Shown here in pieces: positions 1-13,175 of a stretch of 64,000 bases of DNA. The notes beneath the pieces are model-generated. The model worked only from the letters and a program-made list of their open reading frames with translations, was not told the origin of the DNA and ran no database searches. A program made the position numbers and the translations under genes. Within the stretch, counting starts at the first letter, position 1. Every line of letters starts with the position of its first letter. Source of the DNA: Paramecium pentaurelia (Eukaryota; Ciliophora; Oligohymenophorea; Peniculida; Parameciidae); assembly GCA_905183005.1 (NCBI GenBank), contig CAJJDO010000136.1, positions 64,945 to 128,944 on the forward strand, read 5' to 3'.

Positions 1-91
1 TTTGTTATATTTGACAGCACAAAATTTGCATTTTGCCACATAAAATATAACAGCAAAATTATAAATATATATTAATTAAGTATCAAAACAC

Positions 92-1298
92 TCAAGCTGT
101 TTAATAATGACCCAGCCATTTCACTCGTTTACCATTTAACCATTCCCCCTCTCTACATAATCCCCCTTTCGAATAAAATGTACCATTTCCATGCTCTCTA
201 CCTTCAAACCAATTTCCCTTATACATAGATCCATCTTAATAAGTAAAGTCTCCAAACCCATGTTTCTTATCATTGATATACTTAAAGAAATATTAGTATT
301 TGTTACATATCCATCATATAATCTTCCATCAGGCCATGTAAATGTACCATAACCATCCATCTAATTATTTTTCCATTATCCTTCATACTTTCTACCATCA
401 CCAAAATTAAATACTCCTTTACCATTAAATTTATTTTCACTTATTTGTCCTACATAACTAATCAAAATATATATAATTTATTAAACCTTGAACCATCTTA
501 AAAATGAAATTCTCCAAACCCTGTCTTCTTCCCATCAACAAACTTTCCTTTAAAATTCGTCCCATCTGGATATCTTTCAATACCTTCTCCTTGTTATTTA
601 TCATTTACCCATTCCCCTTCATAAACATATCCTAAAGTTGTAATTTGTTTCCCTCTCCCATTAGCCATATTCCTTAGAAATTCCCCTTCATAATAGTCTC
701 CTGTTGCTAAAATAAGTCTGCCATATCCCCACATCTTATCATCCTTCCAAAAACCTTCATAGATACTATTATCTGAAAAGATTGCCCTGCCCTTACAATG
801 ACGCAAACCTAGTTTCCATTATCCTACATATATGGTGCCATCTTATAGTTGATAGGGTTCATGATGAGGCAAAGCAAGTTCATCTTCTGTATAATTCAAT
901 TATTTTAGATATTCTTTGTAGTTAAAATTACCAATTTTATAGATTAGATTATTTACTATTGTTGAATATTCACTGAATTTGCGTTCTACTTTAGTAGCAT
1001 TTAAAGGGGAGTGATCAATCTAGTATGGTTATTGAAAATACAACTTCTTGGATAGGTTCATCAATTGCATTAGTAATTTAAGCTGGTAGTTCATGACTAT
1101 GTTAACTATCAATGGTGATTATTAATGGATTCTATTGTTCTTTCTTTTTATTTCTCCATTCTAGAGATTTAATACATTGATAGGAATACTTCGATAGGCT
1201 CTTTAAATAATAATTGCATTATGAGAGTAATAAGTTAGGGTAGAGAATTCAAATAGACTCACCATTTTTGTTCCCTAAACACCACAACAAGTTCCCAT
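92..1298 (-). CDS. MORN-repeat protein with acylatable N-terminus
   Basis: Spliced product is 383 aa with TAA/TAG read as Gln and stop TGA at 92-94. Introns at 458-486 (29 nt) and 281-306 (26 nt) restore one continuous frame. The C-terminal two-thirds is about nine MORN repeats (pattern YxGxW/Fxxx..GxGxx, e.g. YEGEWVNDKQQGEG, YEGQWKNNQMDGYGTF), which bind phospholipids or act as cytoskeletal scaffolds in other families. The N-terminus MGTCCG has Gly2 and a Cys pair, the usual context for myristoylation plus palmitoylation, followed by an IQ-like stretch (IIIQRAYRSI). I infer a membrane- or cortex-attached scaffold. The ATG at 1298 was chosen because it is the first in-frame Met and gives the acylation motif. 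It is divergent from the next gene, with about 230 bp between starts. Confidence 0.85.
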
Positions 1299-1527
1299 AT
1301 TATATTATAAAAAATAATTGCATTAAATTATATAATTATGATAGTATTATAATTTGTGATAATTTTATGAATTAGAAATGAAGTGTTGATTAAGTGAAAA
1401 TATAGATATAAAATGTTATTGGAAAACTCTTATTATTATGATGAGAGATAAGAAATTAAATATATATATAAATAATATAAATTATTAATGTAGAATAATT
1501 AAGGTGGTTAGAGTTTGCGAATTGAAA

Positions 1528-4500
1528 ATGGTTCTGATGATCGAAGATTAGAGAGATTGGAAAGTAAGGATTTTAATTTTGATTAGGTAGTCAAACCAAT
1601 AAATTCAAATATATCTAGATTTAATTCATTGTTGTAGGTGTGGAAAGAACATGATATACCTGAATATCATTAGAAGTACTACTATAATGTGATAATGAAA
1701 CATTAGCAATAAGCTGATGAATTAATGAGAATTGAGATTGATAGCATTACAAACAATAAAAGTGTTGTTAGAACTTTACATCAGTTGACAATAGGAAGGG
1801 AAAGATGTCTTAAAGAAATATCTAGAGCTAAGCAAGGAAATATTTCAGATTTCTTGAAAACAATTTCAAAATTTATTTATGATCTTCGCAAACTCACTTT
1901 GAATTTAATTGAATTCCATAGGAAATGGATAAATTCTTTAAATTCTAAGTACGAGTACAATTATATATGGAGAATTAAGGATAGAAATTATTTGCATTAA
2001 ATAAAGGAAGATCATAAATTTATATAAAATCATCATCCTAAGATGAGACAATATTTTTAATTTAATGATGAAGATATCTTCTATTTAAGTGTAGTTAGAT
2101 AAGCAGAATAAGATGATTAATAAAAATATGATCATTTAATAAAACATAAGATGGATTAAAAATACAAAGAGAAGATGATAGATCTATAAGAATATTTTAA
2201 TAAATAGATAAATGATTATAAACCAGTTAATCTTGGAAGTTAATCTTATTAAAATTCAGATATTAATAATCATGCAGGTTCTCCAGGATTTTAAGGTAAA
2301 AATAATATAAATTTGTCAAATTATGCAAGTAAGGTGATATACACAGCAGAAAATTTGGAATTTAATTTAGTATCATATCCATTAAAGGATTTGGAAGCAA
2401 TATTAGAGTATTGGTCTAATCAAAATGTATAAGAATTGAATGACAGTTTTAAATACCCTATAAATCATATAAAAGATTTATTAATGTATTGGTAGGAAGC
2501 TGCAATAGTAAGAATTAATTAAAATGGGTTAATAATATGTTCAATTGATTAAGAATTCAATGGAAGAAGATGGATTTTACATTAAATATATTTATAAAAA
2601 GAAGAGTAATGGCAATAGAAATTGAAAGTTGTAATTCAACATTTTATTAAAATGTTGATATAATAAGGAGACACTTTTACATCATTAGCAATATGTTGTA
2701 GTAAAGATTAATCTATAAAAAATGTATTGAATGATTAGAAATTCATATTTTAAAAGAACATAACATATAATAAATTTAATGTAGTAATTTATGAATAAAA
2801 AATTTAAAATACTTAACAATTAATGAATAGATAATATTTCACTCCTTTAACATTAAGAATGCTTAGAATTTATGCAAAATAAACAGATTCAAATTTGATA
2901 ACAAATGAGGAATTGCTTATAGCTTAATATTGTGCAAATATTGGAAAGAATACAATTATACAATTTGAAAATAATATATTGGCTTTGTCTCCATATTTAA
3001 ATGTAAGAAATAACATTAAATAATATTAGAAATCAAAATTATATGGTCAAGAATATATGTTGATTTAAAAACCAAATGATGTAAAAAATAAATACCAAAT
3101 TGAATTTAATACTCATGTTTAGACTCCAGTCTATTTTTAATAATTCAATGTTAAATTAAATTTTAAATATTTCAGTAGTGAATTCTATCGTAATAACACT
3201 TAACCATATCTTAGACTTACTGCTGTAATTAAAATTTATAAATATATATATAGCATCCAACTATGGATAAATAAGAACCCTCCATTCTGTAATTAAGTTC
3301 CTCAGAAATATCTAATAGTATGATTTATTTGATTTCCACCATTGACCCATTTATCAAAATGTATTCAATTGTCACTCAAACAATAGATTCATTCAAGAAG
3401 TACAATCTAATTAGATATCCAAATCTAACATTCAATCTTTTATCAATCAAACTTTTGAGAAATTTGATAAATAATAAGAATGTCAAAATCATGTTTGGCT
3501 ACCTCAATTCAAATGTTCTGGAAAATAACTGAAATTAAATGATACCAAAATTGATGCTTACTTTTAAAATGATACTTATTTATCTGTAATGTATCCCAGG
3601 AATCCTTCATTACATACTAATAAATTTTTTAATGATACAGATAAAATTATTTAACCTCCATTTCTTTTTGGAATTGTATAAAGTGATCTAGAATTTATAA
3701 ATAAACCATTATTCTCCATTTTAATAGATAAGGAGAATATCATAAAAACATCTGAAAAAACAATTAATAATAACACTTCTTATCCTACTTCTCTATAATT
3801 ATAGCCAAAAGAAACTGAATCTGTTATTAAGGAATTAATCAAAAATACAGATATGGAAATTAAGAAATCTTTTTGTTCAGATCCTTCTATTTTGATATAC
3901 AAATTAAAGTATTCACTTGAATGTTCATTAATTAATCTTAATATTGGTCATGCACTTATTTATGTTGATGAGAATCATATCTTAGAAAAAAGATGGGTTA
4001 TTGAAACTATTATGATTAATGATATAAAGAATTTATCTCGATTGCTCACTTAATTAATTGAATATATATTTACTATTGATCCTTCAGCTAATGAAATACA
4101 AATTAGTTAGGTAAAACATCTATATACATCTAGACACATTATTAAGAGAAACAAGATTTGATAGCAAATAAAGATATCATGGATTCTATTAAAAAGGCTA
4201 AATTTAGATGGAGATAAGTTGATAATGATGCCAAAACACAAATTAGAAAGACTATCTATTATCTTAAGCGATCCCTTACTGATTAGTATCATATTATATA
4301 TAATTATTTAGTCCTAACAAAACACTCAATTAAGTTTCAATTTAATTTAGATCTTATTATGCTACTTAGTAAAGTCAAGAAAGAAATCAAATTCAAAATC
4401 ATTTAGAATATATTCATTCATCAAATCTATATTAATTCTTTGAGGATTGTTTCTAATATCATGTTAATGGATAAGTTCCTGATTCAAACTCTTTCCTTTA

Positions 4501-5215
4501 AAAGAAATTATAATCAATTTAAGGTAAATTACTTAATTCAGAATTCTTTACTATCCATTCTATTGAAGAACTTAAAACTTAAATTAAATTTTAAATTAAT
4601 TTACCTTCTTTTGAAAGTAAATATTAATAGGTATATATATAAATGTAAGAAATTAGTTTGATTTACTTTCAATAATTACTTAATTGAAAATAAAAAAATA
4701 GAGACAAGTGATTTATAAAGATAAAAAATATTTAGAAATACCTAATTATGATGGATTACAATAGATATTTGAATCAGAAAATTATTAATTGAATTAAAAG
4801 ATCTTTTTTATTGCAACTTAAGATCCACTCTATTTCATTTATTTTATAGAATTAAGGAATCCAAATTTGATTCAATAAATTCAATAAGATTAACTTAACA
4901 TTGTCAGTCAGGTTTCATAAGTACATATAATTATTTTACAAGGCCTTCGTAACTAAATATTCAAGCAATTTCTAATTAGTGTGGATTGAATAATTTAAAA
5001 AAATAATTCCTATCCATTAAAATTAGAATTACTTATATATTGATTTTGCATTGAATTCACAATTTTCAATTGAATAATCTATGATAATGGAAGATGAATC
5101 TAATCATAATATAGAAGAAATCTATAAGATTAAGTTACCTATGTTTTGTGGACTATTGAATACCTAAGTAAGAACCTAATTTGAGCGTCCATTGATAGGA
5201 ATGATAATTGATTGA
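1528..5215 (+). CDS. Large protein of unknown function (1167 aa)
   Basis: Seven micro-introns (1564-1586, 3225-3253, 3361-3386, 4111-4133, 4286-4311, 4631-4656, 4949-4979) join eight exons into 1168 codons ending at TGA 5213-5215. The exon length is an exact multiple of three, which supports the model. I do not recognise a family. The N-terminal 450 residues are helical, rich in Lys/Gln/Glu and Trp (around FHRKWINSLN). The remainder is mixed alpha/beta, with no obvious membrane span or signal peptide. It contains no Walker or zinc motifs that I can see. The last intron (31 nt) is the least certain. The gene runs co-directionally into the GBP-like gene about 200 bp downstream. A ciliary or cytoskeletal role would be a guess from length and composition only. 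Confidence 0.7.
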
Positions 5216-5417
5216 TGATTAATCGATTTTTACTCAGAAAATAAACATAAATATTGTAAAATATCTTTTTATTCTTAAATATCTACTCATAATGTTATAA
5301 CAAATACTATTTTATTTTGTTTTAACAAATACTAATAAATATACCATTTTTAGATCCTATTAGTTTTATGTTAAATATAATTTAGTAACCATAAATCGTT
5401 AAATTAAAATTCAAAAA

Positions 5418-8400
5418 ATGAATGCACCCAAAGCTATTCCTTTCATAAAATACATCAACAATCAATTTCAAGTAGATCCTCAAGCTGAATAATTTCTAAC
5501 ATCCCTTGGATCAGAAAAACTTGGAGTTGTCTCTATTGTAGGGAAATATAGAACCGGCAAAAGTTTCTTTGTTAATAGAGTTCTTCTCAATCAACAAGCT
5601 GGAGGTTTTTCAGTAGGTCCTACAATTAATCCATGTACCAAAGGTTTGTGGATATGGAGTCAAACAATCACAGCTTAAAATGCTGAATTCCCTGATATGA
5701 AGGCCATTATTATAGATACTGAAGGATTTGGAGGTATGGATGAGAATGTCAATCATGATACAAGAATATTTCTCTTTAGTCTTCTACTTAGTAGTTATTT
5801 TATTTATAATTCTGTTGGGAATATTGATGAGAATGCATTAAACACTTTAAATTTAATAGTCAATCTAGCAAAGGTAATTATAAAATTCATAATATATTAG
5901 GACATTTAATAAAATAATGAGAATACATTCCCTTAATTTTTATGGATTGTTAGAGATTTTGCACTTCAAATGGTTGATTAATAGGGAAATTCAATTAATT
6001 CAAAATAATACTTGGAAAATGCTTTAGAATTGCAAAAAGGATTGTCTGATTCTGTAGAATAGAAAAATCGTATAAGAAGAATGATTAAACATTTCTTTAG
6101 AGAACGTGATTGTATGACAATGGTTAGGCCAGTTGAGAGAGAAGATGATCTTTAAAAATTGGATTCTTTACATGAAAACAATTTTAGAGGGGAATTTGTT
6201 TAATAATTAAAAGAAGCAAGATCTAAGATATTTAAACGAGTTAGACCTAAATCTGTTTAAGGAAGTATGGTAAATGGAATATAATTATTGTAATTGGCAA
6301 AGGCTTATGTTGATTTGATAAATGGAGGTAAGGTGCCAAATGTGGAATCTGCATGGGGTTATGTATGTAAAGCTGAAGGAGAGAGAGCACTTAGAGAATG
6401 TATAAATTTGGCTGAATAATAAATTGAGAAGATGAAGACTTAGGTGATTTAAGATTTACCTGCTGTTAAATAGCAATTATTAGATTAGGTTAGGAAGTAA
6501 TTTAAATTGAAAGCAATAGGATCTGAGGATGATTTAAAATAATTTACAGAGAAATTATCTGAATAATTTGAAGAGAAATTCAAAGAACTTAAATAAAGCA
6601 ATAAAAGAAATCTTAAGGTATTTTTTTTAAATAATTATTTAGAATCATTAATCTAAAGTATTATAACCTCATATAGAAAATATAATGGATAGATTAAAGA
6701 ATGATGAATTTTCTAATTATTATGAATTATAATCTGAAATGTTTAAAATTAGAGATCAATTTTAGAAGGAAGTAGGTAGAAATTAATAGGTTTCATAGTT
6801 ATTTGATGAAATGAGTTTATAAATTTATTAATAGGCAGCTGAGAAATTAACAAGAAAAGCTTCTCAATAAACTAATTAAGAAAATAAACAATTATAATAT
6901 AAAATATAGAATTTAGAGAAAGAGTTAAAGGCATTGCAAGATGATAAACATTAGTTAGAATTATAATCTAATAGTAAATTAGAAAAATTAAGTAAGGAGA
7001 ATGAATTATTATCAAAAAGTGAATTACAACTTAAAACATAATTCTAATAAATTTAATAATAGACATAATAAGTTTAATAATAAAGTCAACATTAAATATA
7101 ATAACATGATAAATAATTAGCCTTAATTACTTAAGAAAATGCTTTTCTGTAAAAAGAAATACAAAGTTTGAATGATAGATCTTCATAAGTAGACAATGAA
7201 AATAAAAAACTTAGATAAGAATTGATTACATAAAAAGCTGCAAATGAATAATTATAATAAAAGTGTCATTCTTTAGATTATGGAAGAGCTTAAGAGATAT
7301 AAAAGTTGTAGTTAGAATTTGAAAAAAAAATATAAGAATTAAATAATGATATTGATTCAAAGAAATAAACAGCTCGTTAATAAAGTGAATGGATGGTTGA
7401 AAAATCTTATTTAGAAAATTAAGTTACATTCTTAAAGAGTTAGTTAGATGAAAACAAAAGATTGCATGATGCTCTATTGATAGCCTTATAATGTATTTAT
7501 TACTTACTAATTTCAAGCTTAAAATAATCCTAGTAATGATTATTAAGAGTCTACTCTTGAACTTTTAGAAACAAATAGAAATCTATCTGCTGCTATGGAT
7601 AAAATGGAAATGAGATGTAAATAATTAGAAGAGAAAGTTATTAAACTTAAAAAATTTAAAAAGATTTTTAAAAATAGTTCCAGTATTGTTTGTTTACATT
7701 GTAATAGACAATATTAAAGTAATGGATTTAATTAACATTTATCAACATGTATTGATAATAACCCTTGTAATCCAATAGTTTAAACATAATAATAATAATT
7801 ATAATAATAATCATAATAAACTTAATCAAACATCTAAACACACAATCAATCTCTTAGTCATCCTTTACCACCTCCTATTGATTTAAGTCAATTATAAATT
7901 TCTATCAATTAAACAATGGTCAGAGAAACCCCTGATAATAAACCTTATACTGAATATATGATAAGAGTTCAATATAACTTAAAGAAATGGACTATATCCA
8001 GAAGATATAAAAACTTTTGTGAATTACATTAAGCAATCATTCAATAATATCCCAATATGAAAATGCCAGAATCAAGTTCAGCCATCATTAATACTGCTGA
8101 TATTGGTAGTGTCTTTAATGCTAAGCGACCTACAGTAATTGAAGATAGAAGAAGAGCTTTACAATCATATATTAGAGATTTAGCTAAATTAGACCCTGTT
8201 AGAAATTCAACAGCATATCGTAAATTCTTGGAATTAGATACTATAGATTAAGTTGAATAACCAAGCAGAAGCATGTCATAAAGTAAGAGATAAAAATAAA
8301 TAAATTTTTAGTGGGATCACCTAAAAATGAAGGACTTTAGTCTTCTAGAGATTATGGAAGAGATTCTTTATCTGTTATGCCTAAGCCATTTTGGAAATAA

Positions 8401-8689
8401 TCAACCTAACAAATTGCCATTGGTGCTTCTACCTCAAGAGAATAGAAATATGAAGATGTCCCTCCTTAGAATAATTATATTAGATAGAAAGAAAATTAAC
8501 CAACTTCCTCTGCTTCCAATTTAAACACCAAAATTGATAGAAAATTATTACCATAATCACCGTAATCATTCCTAAAGGCATTTTAGAAATAATAGGAAAG
8601 TAAAATATTATTATTAATTTAAAGCCTCTAAAGTCTATAGAATGCATCATTAACATTCATTACTAGAAATTTCAGGAGACATATAATGA
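5418..8689 (+). CDS. GBP/atlastin-class GTPase fused to coiled coil, zinc finger and PX domain
   Basis: Spliced product is 1046 aa. Introns: 5874-5900, 6618-6642, 7493-7517, 8283-8311, 8600-8624. Residues 1 to about 290 are a guanylate-binding-protein GTPase: P-loop GKYRTGKS at 42-49, switch II DTEGFGG from 100, and the family's RD guanine-specificity motif at 170-171. A helical region and a long Gln/Lys/Glu coiled coil follow (to about residue 720). Then come a C-x2-C...H-x4-C zinc-finger-like motif (VCLHCNRQY...HLSTC), a poly-Gln linker coded by TAA runs, and a PX phosphoinositide-binding domain (YMIRVQYNLKKWTISRRYKNF, with the basic RRYKNF patch). GBP-class enzymes self-assemble on membranes; PX domains bind PI3P or similar lipids. 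I infer an endosomal or phagosomal membrane-remodelling GTPase. Confidence 0.88.
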
Positions 8690-9589
8690 TTTTATTTTTA
8701 ATAAATAATTATTTAAACTCAAATAGTTTATTATTATTTCTAATGACAAATTAATATACATATCTATCATCTTTAAATTTATCTAATTGCTATTAAATAA
8801 TAGGATATAATCTTAAATATTTGATATATTGTGTTAAATTAGCTATATATTCAAGTTTATACAGTCAATTAACATCTAAAGTTTTTATATTGATTAAGAT
8901 TATATCTATAATTTTTAGATTTGGATTTTTATAAGAATTGTTTTTTTGCATTTTAAGAGATAAATAGACTATAATTATAAAAAATAGTGAATAATAATTT
9001 TAACATAGACATTCACTGTAGATAATATTTATAAAAAACATTAATCTTGAAGGTGTGAAAATTATTTTTCCTATTACAAAAAATAAAATAATATAAAAAT
9101 TGCATATTTCTCTTTATTTATCTGTCTTTTAACATAGAAATTTAATTATTTCACTAAAACTTATATTTCAATTTTTAAAACTCAATATAAAGTAAATAAA
9201 TTTTCAATTTTGTTCTTAAATAACATAAACAACATTTATTATGATATCTTTGAAATAATCATTAATATCAATAACTTTTGAAAAAAAAATAAATTTTTTA
9301 ACTCTAATATTATATAATGATTGATTACATTAGAGAATTCAAAAGAATAGGTAAAATATGTTTAAAAAGTTATTAAAAAATTTAATAGTATAAATGTTAA
9401 AGAAGAACTAAACATAATATTTGAGAAATGACTATGCGTCAATAATAAAATGAAATATTTAATAAGAAATTAGTTTATATGTTTATATATATCGTAATAA
9501 TGATATTACGATTACATCAGAATTTGAGAATTAGTTATAATTTTAGTTGATAATTCTGAATATAATTATAATAAATTTAAAACAAATAG
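8690..9589. other. Intergenic, 900 bp, AT-rich, one open frame
   Basis: Very AT-rich sequence with homopolymer runs, longer than most spacers here. With TGA as sole stop, a frame is open on the plus strand from ATG 8743 to TGA 9322-9324 (193 codons). Its residues are monotonously Ile/Leu/Lys/Asn, and open frames of this size arise by chance at this composition. I do not call it a gene. A Met codon at 9428 also opens a frame that stops before the receptor gene's own signal peptide at 9590. Confidence 0.4.
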
Positions 9590-11004
9590 ATGCTGATATT
9601 TTCTATCTTGTCATATTTGGTTACAGCTAAATTCCAAATCTATATGGATGGATAATTAAGGATTTTGAATTATTCATTAGCAAATTTTGGACATATTCCA
9701 TATGGACGCACTTTAGGTGGATTTTTGGTGGCTCCTTAAGAATTAGAAGATAACTAATTAGATCTATGCAATAAATCCAATATCCAGAAATTACCAGACT
9801 TAGAGAGTGTTTGGGTTGTTGGACGTATAGGAAATTGTTCAGCAACCACAAAAGTATATTCTATATATTAGGATTAGGCATATGTAGCATAGGAATTGGG
9901 AGCTAAGTTATTAATAATCATAAGTAAAAAGGCTAACTTAACTAATGTAATGGAGTTAAATAATGATGGGATGGGTTTCAAGGTGCATATCCCAACAATT
10001 GAGATTGCCAAATAGGATGGTGAATTATTATTACAGGAAATTACGATAACATCAGAATCACGACAATATGGATTAATTTCATTCAATGATTCAAAGAAAG
10101 TTGAAAAAGTATGCAACATAAACATATATTACAGCCTGAAGTAATTTTGTTCATTTCCCTAAATGATAAATCAGGCTTTAAATTTATAAGGGAATTTTAG
10201 TAATACTATAAAATATTGGAGAAACAGGTGTAATTCTACATCAGTTATGAAGTAGAAGTGAGTAAGAGAGATAAAAGAATGAATTTTACATAGCCAAATG
10301 AGTAATGTATGGGAGGTGGAAGATATTGTATGTAAATAAGGGGAGAAGGTTTAGGTAGATAGGTGATAGAAGAACAATTGAGATAACATTGTATTTGGAT
10401 TAATAATGCAACTCAATGGTTTGAGTATATGGTAATAGAAAATATAAGAAAAAATTTAGGATTATTTTGATAAGAATTGTTTTTAGGTGTAACATTATGC
10501 TGCTTGTTCAAATGAGAATTGGATAATGAAATAAAAAGTAATAGGAGAATGTGTGGAGAATTCATATGAAAAGGATTCAAAAAAGGCAAGAGAATTAAAA
10601 GAAAATATAATAATGGATTAATGGGTAGGAAATAAATCATTAAGTGGAATTACATATTTTCCAGGAGTTTTAGTGAATGGAAAACCATATCATGGTAATT
10701 TAGAGGCTGAAAGTGTTACTGAAGATATATGCAGCAGTATGATAAATATTATGATTTAGATATGTTGGATTAAACAGTTTGTTTGGCTTTATAATAATAA
10801 GAGGATGATTCTCCAAGTAATGGAAGTGAAATAAATTGGGCAATGATTGCATTTGCAGTAGTAAGTTGTATACTTTTTGGTTTATTCTTGTTTATGTGTT
10901 ATAGAAGGAGATTGAAAATGTAAATGTAATAAGAATTGGGTTAATAAGTAAATGAGATGGTCAGTTAATACATAAAGTTTTATGAAACTAAAAATGAGAA
11001 ATGA
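9590..11004 (+). CDS. Vacuolar sorting receptor-like protein (PA domain, type I membrane)
   Basis: Spliced product is 445 aa. Introns: 10109-10134, 10432-10459, 10737-10759. A short signal peptide (MLIFSILSYLVTA) is followed by a protease-associated domain (FGHIPYGRTLGGFLVAP, VWVVGRIGNCSATTK, AQELGAKLLIIISKK, VHIPTIEIAKQDGELL). A luminal region then matches the order seen in plant VSR/BP80 receptors: a Trp/Cys-containing section and a block resembling ITYFPGVLVNGKPYHGNLE. One transmembrane helix (MIAFAVVSCILFGLFLFMCY) and a basic, Gln-rich cytosolic tail end the protein. Plant VSRs carry hydrolases from Golgi to vacuole. By inference this protein sorts soluble cargo to phagolysosomes or secretory granules. 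The EGF repeats of plant VSRs are not visible. Confidence 0.82.
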
Positions 11005-11117
11005 TTTATTTCATAATTTTAAGGTTTAAATATATATATATATAATACCTAATTAAGTAATTATTCTTTATGAATATACAAACATAATATTTTTCAATAA
11101 TTAGTGTATATATAAAT

Positions 11118-11702
11118 TCACATAAAACTTCTCAAAATATCACCAATTTCCTTAAATTCCATTTAAAGCATTTTAAATTCTTAGATGGTTAGATTAATAA
11201 TTTATTTCTATAGATTTCCTTTCTCATCTTGTATATGGAATTCTAATAAAATATACAATTTCTTTAAATTAGGATATTTGACATCTCCATTGTATTAATT
11301 GACTGTCCATTTCAATTCTTTTAACTTTCCTAAACTCAATACTTTCTTTACTGTCTCTGGATCAAAACCTTATAATACTTTCATAAGGTATTCTCTATGA
11401 TCATCTTAAACAAGTGTATTCTCTTTTAACCATTTACTTAAATGTTCTGCTGTGATATTATTCTTTTACACAAATCGAATTAAGTAAACATAACTATTTA
11501 TACAAAATTCAGCTTCTTATATCTCTAATGCAACAGATTCACGCTAAAATATCTAAAGCATAGATTAGAGTGAAAAGGCACTTTAATAAGAAAGTGTGAA
11601 TTTATAAATTTCATCCACCATATATGCAAAAAGACTCAATGGTACTTTTAAAGAAAGATTGAGTCCTCTTATCGAATCTATGTCATAAACATAATTCTGC
11701 AT
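11118..11702 (-). CDS. COMM-domain protein (COMMD family)
   Basis: Single exon of 194 aa, the normal size for a COMMD protein. The N-terminal half is helical. The C-terminal about 75 residues fit the COMM domain: a Trp-containing first strand (GKLKELKWTVNQY), a Leu-rich second strand (LKKLYILLEFHIQ) and the terminal amphipathic helix (IQEFKMLQMEFKEIGDILRS). COMMD proteins form a hetero-decameric ring in the Commander complex that recycles cargo from endosomes. I cannot assign which of the ten paralogues this is. It starts 51 bp downstream of the preceding membrane-protein gene on the same strand. Confidence 0.78.
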
Positions 11703-11753
11703 TATTATTAATTTTCTATGAATAACAGTGAATTTTGATATTTTTATACATAT

Positions 11754-12936
11754 TCATTCTATTGCATGTTTCAATCCTCCCAATATATCTAAATTAATTA
11801 ATATTGGAGCAACATATTATTCATTCAATTTCACTTCATACTTCTTACCAATCTATACAAATTTTGTATTTGCCTTATGAGTTACCACCATTAACCAAAT
11901 CATTAAAACCAAATACAATATTGGGACCATATAGAAAAATATACAGAAAGCTTAAAGAATAGCCAATTTTAACAATCTTTAAGTATTACTTTATTTCTTA
12001 ATCTCTTCCATTGTAATTTCTTAAGCATCAATTGGGATACTACCCACTTCAAATTTTTATGTTCCTCTATCTAATAAATTCATCACTTAATCTAATTTAG
12101 TTTCTTCCTATTCAATGTTTAGTGATAAGTCATTGACTGGCTAAAATAATTGTTATGTTAAATTCTTACATATTATATTTAAACATTAATTAATGTTAAA
12201 TATAATCCATATAAATATGCTACAAACTCTCCTATTAAATATCCAAAATGAATATATCCTTCATCAAATACAGAAATACTTAAATCTAAAAAGAAAATCA
12301 TAACAAAAAAGATGATTGTATATTCTATATAAATTAATATATTCTCTTTACATTTTGTATTTATGCATACACTTCCAGATGATATATGTACAATCATTCC
12401 CAGAGTTATTATAGGTAATAAAAATGATGTTGTTAGGAAGGGTAAATAAAAGAACCAACCAAAAAATAACACATTCAATAAAGTTGAAAATAAAGTTATT
12501 GCAAATGAATAGCATATCATCCAACCTAGCCATTAAAATTTCATCACTCTTTCCTATAAATTATTCAGAATCTTACTTCTTTCTTCATTCCTCTTGCTTT
12601 ATATGTGGCTATAAATAAATGTAGACTCAATGTAATGAAAAGGAATAAGAAGAAATTACTACAGAATCCCCATTCATCTACAAATGCAAAACCTAAAGCT
12701 AGTGAAAATTAGAATATTTATTATATTGCCAAGGCTCTCAGACTGTGTTTTAGAAATTGTTTTCTCTCTTCACTTGAAGCTTCACTAATTGTTCTTGTTG
12801 TAGTACAATTATCTAAAACGATATTTTATTGATTGACTGGAATTGCCTATGAAGCTGTAGGTTCTTCAATCTAATGATTTGAATCATGTTATTCATCAAT
12901 TTAAGGATATGGATTTATATCTTACAGATCACTCAT
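11754..12936 (-). CDS. Multipass membrane protein, unknown family
   Basis: Spliced product is 376 aa. Introns 12554-12576 (23 nt) and 12141-12169 (29 nt). The first 65 residues are hydrophilic and rich in Gln, Ser and Pro. About six or seven hydrophobic segments follow, e.g. IFQFSLALGFAFV, FLFLFITLSLHLFIATY, YSFAITLFSTLLNVLFFGW, YTIIFFVMIFFLDL and, near the C-terminus, AFCIFFYMVPILYLVLMIWL. A hydrophilic loop of about 70 residues separates the last helix from the others. The start of the membrane region (FLKHSLRALAIQQIFQ) faintly recalls the entry to TMBIM/Lifeguard proteins, but I see no decisive motif. Confidence 0.72.
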
Positions 12937-13175
12937 TATTTGATTTTTAAGATTATTATTAAATTATAATAGTTTGTATTTAATAATGTGTGAATATTAA
13001 TATATGGATGTTATAAAATTAAAAAGAAACATAATTGAAAAATATTAAAATATTATCAGTTAAAATTAGTAAACCAATTTTGGGAAGATAGTAGTGACAA
13101 CATCATGTTAATTATCACTACTATTATTTATTAATTACTATATTGTATTAATTTATTAGAATTGATTTTTAAATT

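Noticed and set aside
4440..4661. Plus-strand frame of 73 codons within the large unknown gene
   Set aside because: Shadow frame. The intron at 4286-4311 shifts the real reading frame, which gives more natural protein through this stretch.
8743..9324. 193-codon frame in the spacer after the GTPase gene
   Set aside because: Open only because TGA is rare in such AT-rich DNA; composition is that of non-coding sequence and no domain or splice signal supports it.
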